Below, in pieces: positions 22,501 to 35,200 of a stretch of 64,000 bases of DNA. Within the stretch, counting starts at the first letter, position 1. Each line of letters starts with the position of its first letter. The DNA comes from Salvelinus alpinus. Lineage: Eukaryota; Chordata; Actinopteri; Salmoniformes; Salmonidae. Both the position numbers and the translations under genes were made by a program. The notes beneath the pieces were generated by a model that saw only the letters and a program-made list of their open reading frames with translations, was not told the origin of the DNA and did not search any database. The stretch is taken from contig NC_092091.1 in the NCBI RefSeq assembly GCF_045679555.1, positions 11,123,918 through 11,187,917 of the forward strand, read 5' to 3'.

Positions 22501-25500
22501 AAAGATGGGACACCACCAAGTATCACCCTCAACCTCAAACAAGTGAACATTACTGTGCAATCACATATTTAGAGTTTTTACTCAGTTCAAGTTTAAAAGT
22601 TAAAGTTTAATATTTGTTTTCACTGCATGTTACTTCTCCTTAAACAAAGTGTTGTTTTTGATTAATAGATTTTTGCACTTTATTTTATTGTATTTCAATC
22701 CAATTATATTTTAAAAATATTTCAGTTGAGTGGATGATAGAAAATTGCTATTATTGTTTTTTTCTTTGAAGTAAATTTAGCCCACTTTTGCTAAAATAGA
22801 AAATATAGGCTACTGATGGTGCCTTGAATACCGGTTTCTTTCATTTAATGTTCATGTTATGGGGATTTTTATATAAAGGAAATTTGTCTTTTGTGTCTGT
22901 TGAAAATTAAAGATTACTGACAGAGCCATAAGAAAATATTGCTTTATTTATCTGATCATATTGGAATATATTTGTTAGGTTTTCAGTAGGTTCAATTAGG
23001 TTCACTAGACTATATGCGTCATTTAAAAAATTTTCAATGAACATTCGAACAGTCCGGCCCTCGGCTTGTAGCTAAATTTTTTATTTGGCCCTCCGTCCAT
23101 TTGACTTTGACACCCCTGTTTTACAGGGTCACACACAGTAGTACGACACCTCTGGAGTAAATAAGGGTTAAGTGCCTTGCTCATGGGGCTCAACGACAGA
23201 TGTTTCACATTGTTGGCTCGGGTATTCGAACCAGCAAACTTTTGATTACTGGCCCAATGCTATAACCTCTAGGATATCTGCTGCGCACTAAGTGACCCCA
23301 CCACCCACACCACTTCCCAAAATCCCCTCTGAACCCCCTGCAGTTACCTGCAGCCACTCAGAGCGTTTGGTGGCGTCCGCCGTCCAGGCGTTGGTCTTGC
23401 CCTGCTTGTCCAGCCGAGCGTAGTGTGGTTGCCAGGTGAACGGCTCAATGCCCCAGGTGCGGTAGACGCTGGAGGCCGAGATCTGGCGGTCGGCGAGCAG
23501 GCGCGACTTCATGCCCAGGGGCTCGGAGCAACCTGCCGTGTTTGAATACACTGTGAAGTGAGACCACAAGCCGCGGGAGGGAAAGAGAGAGAGAGAGAGA
23601 AGTATGATAGACAAGAGATGGACAGGAAAGGCCCAAGCCAGCCAGCCGGTGAACAGCACACTGAAAGCACATGGATGACGACAGCCAGTAACGACCAGAG
23701 TTGTGGTGAGGTGGACGGAGTAGTGAAAACACATAGAGACACATATAGACATAAGGAATACAGAGTTCGCCCAACTTATTTTCACGTTGGCTCTCTGATG
23801 ATAGAATGCAATTGTCTTGGGAGCTTTTTGGCGGTCATTTAAAATGCTACATTTTCAAACCAAGTTGGCCGAACTTTGTACAGCCCATGTTATGACTTTG
23901 ATGAAGGGTTTCCTGAACTCGGTCCTGGGTTTTGTCCTAGAAATACACAGCTGATTCAAATAATCAAAGCTGAGGACGAGTTGGTTATTTGATTTAGCTG
24001 TGTAGTACTAGGGGGGGAAAAGGAAATGTGCAACCCTTGGAATCCCCAGGACAGAGTTTGGAGAGACAGAGAGAGACAGAGAGAGAGATGGACAACATAT
24101 GGCAGCCAACTAGTGGAGCATGTAGGTTAGATGGACTGAGACGCAGTGAGTCGTACATCCACAACAGTATCAGTACCATGTAGATTAGATGGACTGAGAC
24201 GCAGTGAGTCGTACACTTCACTTAGTCAGTGTGTGTTGCAGGATGTTGTTTGTAGCGTGCATGTGTGTGTGGTGGTGAGTGTAGTACGAGGTACACGTGG
24301 AAACATCATAACCAATAACAATCTGCACTTTGACGGAGTCAAAGATGGACATTTCTGACCACTTTTAAAACAGACACATTTTCCCCCAGTAAATTAAACC
24401 AAGCCAGATAACCCACGGCATCAGGATACAACCAAGCCAGATAACCCATGGCATCAGGATACAACCAAGCCAGATAACCCATGGCATCATGATAAATGCA
24501 GCAGAGGACATAAAGGCAGTCCAAAATATCTCGCTAGTTCTACTAGCGTGGATACAAGGTTGTGATGATCAATATGACTTGGTTACAATCCCCCCCCCAA
24601 AAACAGATTTATTTACACGATAGACGTCGTAGCCAATGTTTCCACCGCAAAAATGTCCATATGTTGTTGATTAATCCCTTTTTCAGATGATTTTAGTTTT
24701 TCCAACCAGACAGGACTGATGCAAAGTGGGCAGTATGAGTATCTTTACAGGTACTGAGTCAGACTGGATCAGACTTATTTCCCACAGTATAATTTCAGTC
24801 AGACGTCAACCAAAAACCGGCTGGTAAAACGCAAAACTCTCTGTACCATAGAACCATCCGACACACTGAAACCAAAACCCCATTCAGTTTGAGTTTGTTA
24901 ACATTGTTATCGGTATGTCCGCATGCGTCAGAGTGTATTTGTGCGCGCGCGTCTGTGTGTAAGTAAGCATGCACGTCTGTGTTTACCATTGAGCTCACAG
25001 CCCACCAGTTCCAAGCGCAGGGTGCAGGCCTTGCGACAGACCACGGGGATGATGCGGAAGTACTGGCCGATGATTGGAGGGTCAAACAGGTTGGTCTTGG
25101 TGCTGTCGTTGTCCACGTTCCCCACGAACACCTGGAGGGATAGAAGAAATGAAGAATATTACATTTGGTCTCAAGTGACTTAGTCATGCATGCATACATT
25201 TTTCATACGGGTGGCCCCGGCGTGACTGTAAAAGGCAGAGCTCTCCAACCCAAACAAATCTATGCCTTTCATTCATATCCAGGGAAATGGCACCAAATTC
25301 CCTGAATAGAATGTATAACCTATTCCCCTCAAACTCAACCCTGGATGTCGAAGCCAGTTAGTCCCTGATTAGAGGGGAACAGTGAAAATAATGATTTAGA
25401 CCTGGGACACCAGGTGGGTGAAATTAATCAGGTAGAACAGAAACCCAGCAGACTCCGGAACTCGTAGGGTCAGAGTTCAAGACCCCTGCCCTAGACCCTA

Positions 25501-28500
25501 AATAGAACTCTCAAAACATGCACTATATGTAGAAGATGGTGCAAATGCAGAAATCTGTCATAGTGTGTGTGTGTGTCTGTGTGTACACATCAGAGGATGT
25601 GAGTGTGTGTGTGTTTTCACTCACAGTGTCCTTTGTCTGTCTGTCCAGGCGGTACATAGTGTAGGTCCTCCCGTCCAGACTGGACGCCACTTTAAAGGCC
25701 TTGATGAACTCTGCTGACCCCATGCGGCTGGCGCCCTGCGTCACGATGCCCGTGAAACGCATCTTCCTCTGCATGTTAATCTGCACAAAGGACAAACACA
25801 CACATGGTTTACTGTCAGATCTATCACTATATACTAGTCAACATGGTTTACTGTCAGATCACTATATACTAGTCAACATGGTTAACTGTCAGATACAGTT
25901 GAAGTCAGAAGTTTACATACACTTAGGTTGGAGTCATTAAAACTCGTTTTTCAACCACTCCATAAATTTCTTGTTAACAAACTATAGTTTTGGCAAGTCG
26001 GTTAGGACATCTACTTTGTGCATGACAAGTCATTTTTCCAACAATTGTTCACAGACAGATTATTTCACTGTATCACAATTCCAGTGGGTCAGAAGTTTAC
26101 ATACACTAAGTTGACTCTGCCTTTAAACGGCTTGGAAAATCCCTGAAAATTATGTCATGGCTTTAGAAGTTTCTGACAGGCTAATTGACATAATTTGAGT
26201 CAATTGGAGGTGTACCTGTGGATGTATTTCATGGCCTACCTTCAAACTCAGTGCCTCTTTGCTTGACATCATGAGAAAATCAAAAGAAATCAGCCAAGAC
26301 CTCAGAAAAAAATGGTAGACCTTCACAAGTCTGGTTCATCCTTGGGAGCAAATTTCCAAATGCCTGAAGGTACCACGTTCATCTGTACAAACAATAGTAC
26401 ACAAGTATAAACACCATGGGACCACGCAGCCGTCATACCTCTCAGGAAGGAGACGCATTCTGTCTCCTAGAGATGAACGTACTTTGGTGCAAAAAGTACA
26501 AGTCAATCCCAGAACAGCAGCAAAGGACCTTGTGAAGATGCTGGAGGAAACAGGTACAAAAGTATCTATAACCACAGTAAAACGAGTGCTATATCGATAT
26601 AACCTGAAAGGCCACTCAGCAAGGAAGAAGCCACTGCTCCAAAACCGCCATAAAAAGCCAGACTATGGTTTGCAACTGCACATGGGAACAAAGATGGTAC
26701 TTTTTGGAGAAATGTCCTCTGGTCTGATGAAACAAAAATAGAACTGTTTGGCCATAATGACCATCGTTATGTTTGGAGGAAAAAGGGGGAGGCTTGCAAG
26801 CCGAAGAACAGCATCCCAACCGTGAAGCACGGGGGTGGCAGCATCATGTTGTGGGGGTGCTTTGCTGCAGGAAGGACTGGTACACTTCACAAAATAGATG
26901 GCAACATAAGGAAAATGTGGATATATTGAAGCAACATCTTAAGACATCAGTCAGGAAGTTAAAGCTTGGGTCTTCCAAATGGACAATGACCCCAGGCATA
27001 CCTCCAAAGTTGTGGCAAAATTGCTTAAGGACAACAAAGTCAAGGTATTGGAGCGGCCATCACAAAGCCCTGGCCTCAATCCTATAGAAAATCTGTGGGC
27101 AGAACTGAAAAAGTGTGTTCGAGCAAGGAGGCCTACAAACCTGACTCAGTTACACCAGCTCTGTCAGGATAAATTGGCCAAAATTCACCTAACTTATTGT
27201 GGGAAGCTTGTGGTAGGCTACCCGAAACGTTTGACCCAAGTTAAACAATTTCAAGGCAATGCTACCAAATACTAATTGAGTGTATGTAAACTTCTGACCC
27301 ACCGGGAATGTGAAATAAATAAAAGCTGAAATAAATCACTCTACTATTATTCTAAGATTTCACATTCTTAAAATAAAGTGGTGATCCTAACTGACCTAAG
27401 ACAGGGAATATTTACTAGGATTAAATGTCAGGAATTATGAAAAACTGAGTTTAAATGTATTTGGCTAAGGTGTATGTAAACTTCTGACTTCAACTGTACT
27501 AGTCATTTACATTTTACATTTAAGTCATTTAGCAGACGCTCTTATCCAGAGCGACTTACAAATTAGTCAACATGGTTTACTGTCAGATGTGCTACGATAT
27601 ACTAGTCAACATTAACAAAGATAATGTTTCGAATGACTGATCCTAGAGAGTCATGAAACTTTCACTGCACACAGAGGGGAATGACAGCATTCAATCTGTA
27701 TGTAAAAAAGGCAAAAAAATGTGACACGGTCCACGCCAACAACATTCATCAATGAGTCTCAGAGAATAAAACACTTTTTACATCGTCAGAATTAAAGTAT
27801 GTCCCAGTCTTATCTGCACTGATATGGGGGAAAAAAATGAAAAAAAGACCGGTGAAAGTTATTCCCTTGTAGGCAGCCACAATATATTGCTTTGACCAAT
27901 CCCCCATAATGATGTTGGACCTATCCCCCATAATGATGTTGGACCTATCCCCCATAATGATGTTGGACCTATCCCCCATAATGATGTTGGACCTATCCCC
28001 CATAATGATGTTGGACCTATCCCCCATAATGATGTTGGACCTATCCTCCATAATGATGTTGGACCTATCCTCCATAATGATGTTGGACCTATCCCCCATA
28101 ATGATGTTGGACCTATCCCCCATAATGATGTTGGACCTATCCTCCATAAAGGGTCTCTTCCTTGCCCTGCTAGACTATATCAGTAGATAAGAGATACTTT
28201 ACTATGGAGATACTCTGCTAGACTAGATCAGTAGATAAGGGAGAGATACTCTGCTAGACTAGATCAGTAGATAAGGGAGAGATACCCTGCTAGACTAGAT
28301 CAGTAGATAAGGGAGAGATACCCTGCTAGACTAGATCAGGAGATAACCTGCTAGACTAGATCAGTAGATAAGCGAGATAACCTGCTAGACTAGATCAGTA
28401 GATAAGCGAGATAACCTGCTAGACTAGATCAGTAGATAAGCGAGATATCAGGGTCATGTTCATTAGGAACTGCACCAGATCATTGAGAAAAAGCTTTTCT

Positions 28501-29238
28501 CATTAGACAACACCAGGTAGTCTCTTGGCTTCAGTCAGTTTTCTTCTGTTTTTATGCTTAAACAACACGAGCCAGTGGTATTGGAGCCTGACTGTTGTAC
28601 CGTACTGACCTCTATCCAGGGGTTCCTGTCATAGGAGGCTGAGGTCCAGGCGTTAACCAGGCCCTTGTTGTGGAGGCGTGCCAGCTCAGACCCCCAGCGC
28701 TGCAGGCCCAGGAATCCGTAGTGCACCGACGAGGCCGAGATCTGAGACTCAGCAATGCCTCCGCCCTCCATTCCCAACAGAGAGATACAACCTGAGGGAT
28801 GGACAGACAGAGACAGACGTCAGAAAAACACAGACAAGACAGATGCACTCAGATGCAATAGGAAGAGAAACTAAAAAGGTAACATGTGGTTAAGATAGTC
28901 TGGTTTATTATTTCATACAGTATGGACACATACACGCCCCACAACATCTGGCAGACTGCTTCCAACCCATGCGTAGTCCACTGACTGAACTACAGTAGCT
29001 CCTAACGCTGTCCTACACGGCCATGATTCAGGCTCACAGACACAAATATTGACCATCTACCTAAAGCATCACAACTCATTTTCCTTAAGAACATCAATTT
29101 AACTTAATTTAAAAACAAACCTGGGCCAGCTTTGGACGATCCCCCAAATTACATTAATGTAACGTAGTCAATCACATTCAGGCTAATGCATTTTATTGCA
29201 CTTAGAAATAACATGGCAGAATATGGCTAATAGAGAGC

Positions 29239-29279
<41 letters not shown>

Positions 29280-32200
29280 ATAGAGAATGGTACTCACGCA
29301 GTTGGCAGTGCTTGCCCACGTAGGGGGACGGACAGCGGCAGTTGAAGTCTCCATTCAGGTCCCTACAGGAGCCACCGTTTTGGCACGGCTGGTTGGCACA
29401 GTCATTCACATCTGGAGAGAGACATCATGATCACTGTCAGTCACTGACATTCCATATGTACAATCAACAGAACAGAATAAAGTATGAGTAAGATTATATG
29501 AACAGAATAAGTACTCCTATTCCAACATAGGCTTTTCCTGAATCTAAAATATATTTATTCTTTATTCAACTAGGCAAGTCAGTTGAGAACAAATTCTTAT
29601 TTACAATGACGGCCTAACAAACCCTAACGATGCTGGGCCAATTGTGCGCCGCCCTATGGGACTCCCAATCATGGCCGGTTTTGATAAAGCCTGGAGTCGA
29701 ACCAGGGTCTGTAGTGACGCCTCTTGCACTGAGATGCAGTCGTTAGATTTTTTTTGTTCTAAACCTGATACATTTATTATTAACAGCAAAGACCTATCTG
29801 AACAATGGCCGAATTGGCTCAGATGAGCAGTGTGGTCCAATTCTCTGCAACTCCCTGAAAAACCCCTAGATGGCGCGCTTTCAAACAGTATACAACCAGA
29901 AGTGAAGTGTATGTTTTAGAGAGGGCGCTTGGCAACCGGCTGCACCCTAGGACAGCGTGTATTCAGAAGAATAGAATGAGAATACACACTTTTTAATCTC
30001 TCGCCCAGCAAGATATGATTAAATTTCCTTTGAACACAGCTCTAGATTGACAGTGTGTGTGTGTCCCCGAAATGGTAGCATATTCCCCATAGGGCTCTGG
30101 TCAAAAGTAGTGCACTACATAGCACCCTATTCCCCATAGGGCTCTGGTCAAAAGTAGTGCACTACATAGCACCCTATTCTCCATCGGGCTCTGGTCAAAA
30201 GTAGTGCACTACATAGCACCCTATTCCCCATAGGGCTCTGGTCAAAAGTAGTGCACTACATAGCACCCTATTCCCCATAGGGCTCTGGTCAAAAGTAGTG
30301 CACTACATTAGGAGCCGTTTCAGACACAACACGTTTACCATATATGTGTAGAATATGACCCAAATCTCACTAGTAGCCATCAGGCAGGCAGGCAGTCACC
30401 CACGAGTGAGGCACACACACACACACACACACACAGTGGGTCACACACTGCCTCAATTTTGCCAGACCCCAGTAAGTGTAGCTGCTGCCTTGGCAGCAGC
30501 TAATGGGGATCCATAATAAATACACACACTGTTACTCATAACCAGTGGTGAAAAAAGTTGCCATACCTGAGTAAAAGTATTGATATTCTAATAGAAAATG
30601 ACAAGTAAAAGTGAGTCACCCAGTAAAATACTACTTGAGTAAACGTCGAAAAGTATCTGGTTTAATATGTATTTAAGTACAGTGGTGGAAAAAGTACGCA
30701 ATTGTCATGCTTGGTTTGCTTATAAACTAAAAAAAAAAAAAGAAACTTAACAAGTTCCACAGACATGTGACTAACAGAAATTGAATAATGTGTCCCTGAA
30801 CAAATGGGGGGGTCAAAATCAAAGGTAACAGTCAGTATCTGGTGTGGCGATCAGCTGCATTAAGTACTACAGTGCATCTCCTCCTCATGGACTGCACCAG
30901 ATCTGTTGGTTCTTGCTGTGAGATGTTACCCCACTCTTCTACCAAGGCACCTGCACGTATGCAATCTTATATTGACCCAGTTTATTCTCATTTTGTTGTT
31001 ATGTAGTGTGATTGTTTTTACCAAAGTCAAATGTATTGTTTGATTTGAAAATGATAGAGGAGCACAGGCCTATTCCTTTAGTGTTATGGAGGTCTATTCC
31101 TTTAGTGTTATGGAGGTCTATTCCTTTAGGGTTATGGAGGTCTATTCCTTTAGGGTTATGGAGGTCTATTCCTTTAGGGTTATGGATGCCTATTCCTTTA
31201 GTGTTATGGATGCCTATTCCTTTAGTGTTATGGAGGTCTATTCCTTTAGTGTTATGCAGGTCTATTCCTTTAGGGTTATGGAGGTCTATTCCTTTAGGGT
31301 TATGGAGGTCTATTCCTTTAGGGTTATGGAGGAGCACAGGTCTATTCCTTTAGTGTTATGGAGGTCCCTGAGTCATGGCTTGCTTATGTGATCCTATGCC
31401 CGCTGATAACGAGTTAAACTGGCCGTGCCATCCATCTGTATTTAAACGGGGAAATCTGGGATTTGTACATCCAAATTCCTCGTGAGCTTAGATCAACTGA
31501 GTGTGCTCAATTCTCCAACACTATCCCACAGCTGTTTACCAAAACAAATGACAGGGGACAGTGCTTTATCCAATCCCAATAAATCCAGGTCCGAAAAGTT
31601 CCTGGCATGGGGGCACAGCTAGGGGCTGCCCCACTAGTAGTATGCACAGCCAAGTCTAGCCACACAACCGCTAAATTAAAGTATATGAATTTGTAATTTG
31701 CTTTGTGAAAGCCTTTTGGGAACTGACAAAAGACCTCAGAGGACCTAAAAGAAAGTCCTAGAATAGCCCTGGCTCCAGACTTTGCCAGACCGTGGTGTGA
31801 GGCCATGTGTTGTGTTTCATGACTGAGGGTTTTAAAAATGTCCTAAAATTAAACATTGAGATTTGACAGTATATTGTAGGTCACAGAGATCCTATAATTC
31901 AGGGTTACAGAAGTAATTATATGACCATAATATTGTAGGTGGTCTGACCATAGACAACACTGTGACAGAGCACTACAATAACATTATAGCAACTGAAAAG
32001 TAACTGTGTTGATGCTTAGTGCAACTGACCTGAACTGACCTCGTGTGAGCAAATTCCTTTCCATTACCAATTTAGGAAAATGGCCTCCCTTGCTGAAAGG
32101 CTACCAGAAATGACTGTAAACAGAACAGTGTGACTTGCAGAAACTACTAAACAAAGCATTTGAATCACAAAAATGCAAACACTCACACACCTCCCCAGGG

Positions 32201-35200
32201 GGTGCAGAGCATAATCTGTCCACTTTAGACTAGCCACATACTATGTGTGGTTGAGGCACCTCCTAAAACAACCAGAAATATGCCTGCCACAAACTCATAT
32301 TCTCACACACAAATCCAAACCCCTAATTACCGACACACACAATAATCTGTTGACAAACATCTCAAAATAACCAACACAGAATAAATCAGAGGCGATCACC
32401 AGTTTAACGTCTAAGCTCCGAGACCACTTCAGTCTCAGCTGCAGTCGTCTGATCCGATTTAGGTGCTGATACTAAAGTGAGTTAACAGCATCAGACACGG
32501 CTTTCAGTATTGGTCACTGCCTCCCCATTGAAGCTTTCAGGCCAATTTCACACGGCCGGTAGAAGTGCTGGCGTCAGACCTGAGCGGAGGCTGTGACATT
32601 GTCAAGGCAGACTTCATTCACTTTTCTGCCTCCACTTCCCTCTTTACCCCGGCAACAGGGCAGCTGACGTCTCAGGAGTGCTGCGTTCGTGACCACTTTC
32701 CATTGGCTGGATGAGATTGAGTGAGTACGATTTGCGTGTACGGTGGGTTTGCCATGTTTGTGTATGCCAGTGTGTTTTAGAATGTGTGTGTGTGTATGAG
32801 GATGTCAACCTGTTTAACAGCAGGGAAGATTTTGCTACTACTGTACGCATCCGAGTTGGCTGCTTTCGAAGAGTCTTACCTTCACAGAGCCTCGGTCGCC
32901 TTGTTCCCACCACACACTCTGACCCCAGCCTGTAGGAGCTGCCGAGGATGCTCCTCACTCACTGCCCACACACACACACTCTCTTTCTAGCACACACACA
33001 CAAAACACCCTCCCCAATACACACACTAATTACTGAGTAATACAAAATGTAAAATAATTAAATAAAAACAGGCATCAGGAGTTCTAAATGAGTTGTTTGG
33101 GGGCAGAGAAAGACAAGCCCAAGGAACCTCACATACATCTGCAGCCAAATAAATGATCTTTACAGTCCTCACAAAAACATTATTTAATTAGCGTAAAAAG
33201 CTAGCTAGCGCTTTAGCTTGTCTTTTCTGGGAGGTGGGTAATGTACTAAGGAGTCAGAGCTTGGTTAAGTACTCTTTTGTGGTGCACATGGATAAGCATT
33301 GCCGTGAACTTTTAAAATCATATTAAATTATTTATGGCATAAATAGGGGCATGAACATTGAGGAGCATGAAGAGAATGGTGTCCCTGACTGAAAAACGAA
33401 GAAGAAATCCAAACTGACAGATTGAACTGCATAATGCCCAGTAGGCAGTACCACAGAAGATTCACTTTGGTGTGAGGGAGGGGGAAAACTGATGTGTTGT
33501 TGACATGATCAGACTGTTTCTAGTTTCTGTGACACGCTGCTGTGGACGACTCAGCAGATAAAAGGGATAAATAGTGCTGACAACGGCAGTCCTCTCTGTG
33601 CGTGTCCCTCTGCCCCACGGGCAGCATCAGCTAGCAGAAGGACTGAACACATAGGAGCAAAGCGCCTGGGTCCAAACCGAGAACAAGAGGGAAAAGTACA
33701 TTCCCTGCCTGAAGGGGACTATTTCATGGGTTGCACGTTTTGTCACAATGCCCATGGAGCATTCTACTCAATGCTTTGTCAAATGTGCGCTGATGAAGAT
33801 TCCATAAAAAGTGCATTACAGTGGCTTGGAAATAAAAGGACATTTCTAAAATTGAGATAAATAATAAGCAGGAAAACCTTTGGGCATTATTTTGATGTCA
33901 CCAGGTTGACTATATATATGCAGTATAACGTTAGCTAGCTAAATAAGATTTGAGGGGAGACCATACTAACGTTAGCCAACTATGCTGGCTAATGACAACA
34001 TTGCAGTCTGTCTAAAGCAAATTTGACGACATGATTTTGATGGCAAACATTTGGGCACAAATATAGATGGCTGCGGCGCCTGTAGAACATTCATAAGGTT
34101 CCGTGTAGCTCAGTTGATAGAGCATGGCACTTGCAGCGCCAGGGTTGTGGGTTCGATTCCCAGAGGGGACCAGTACAAAAAAAGTATTACAATTCAAATG
34201 TATTTCCTCACTACTGTAAGTCGCTCTGGATAAGAGCGTCTGCTAAATGAAGTAAATGTAAATAACAATGGCAATGACGCGTGGATAGCAGAAACTACTG
34301 TAAACAGAGCAAGTGTGGATAGCAGAAACTACTGTAAACAGAGCAAGTGTGGCTATCAGAAACTACTGTAAACAGAGCAAGTGTGGCTACCAGAATCTAC
34401 TGTAAACAGAATGCTAGCAGAAATTACTGTAAACAGAGCATTTGAGTCACAGAAATGGGAGCACAGAGCTTAACCTGTCCACTTCAGACTAGCCATATCC
34501 TGTGTGGTTGAGGCACCTCCTAAAAACAACCAGAAATCTGCCTGTCACACATATTCTCTCTCACACAAACCCCTAATTACCGACAAACCACGGATAGCTC
34601 AACACATTGCATCATTGTGTTTGTCATAATCAACCACTTTTTAATCTGTAGACCTAATAAATGTTCACCATGCCTAATTTAAAACTAAACTTAGCTTGAT
34701 TTGTTTTTTAAGCCATACATTTGGGATAGTGCATGTATACGATTCCTTCCAAACTAAAAGGAGCTTTTGGCATATTTTTGGTTGCTCCATTTTCCTGTTA
34801 CATAGCAGCACACAGTCACCACCTGTCTCTTACGTGCAGTGCTTTAGGCTGCTCGGGGGCCCAGCGTATGCTGCCAGTTGGGAGTTGAACCATATCCGGA
34901 GAGACGCTCCCGTAAGGACAACAGCTGCTTGGGTTGAAAAACCCACTTACTGCCGCCTCAGCCTCCTGTGCCTCTGTATCAACGCCATGTCAGAATAACA
35001 GTTTTTTCTGTTTCAAATCCATGTCAGAACTGGTTTTCATCAAATCAAACTGTGTCACATGCGCCGAATACAACAAGTGTAGACTTTACCGTGAAATGCT
35101 TACTTACAAGCCCAACAGTGCAGTTCAAGAAGAGTTAAGAAAATATTTACCAAGTAGACTAAAATAAAAAGTTATAATAAAAAGTAACACAATAAGAATA

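Noticed and set aside
28160-28450. Regular repeats that might suggest a CRISPR-like array
   Set aside because: Repeats are directly abutting or have repeat-like variable parts, with no unique spacers; the sequence is clearly vertebrate.
34101-34173. Possible genuine tRNA-Ala gene
   Set aside because: Stems are imperfect and the tRNA-like head is fused directly to a conserved SINE core and tail, so it is a retroposon.
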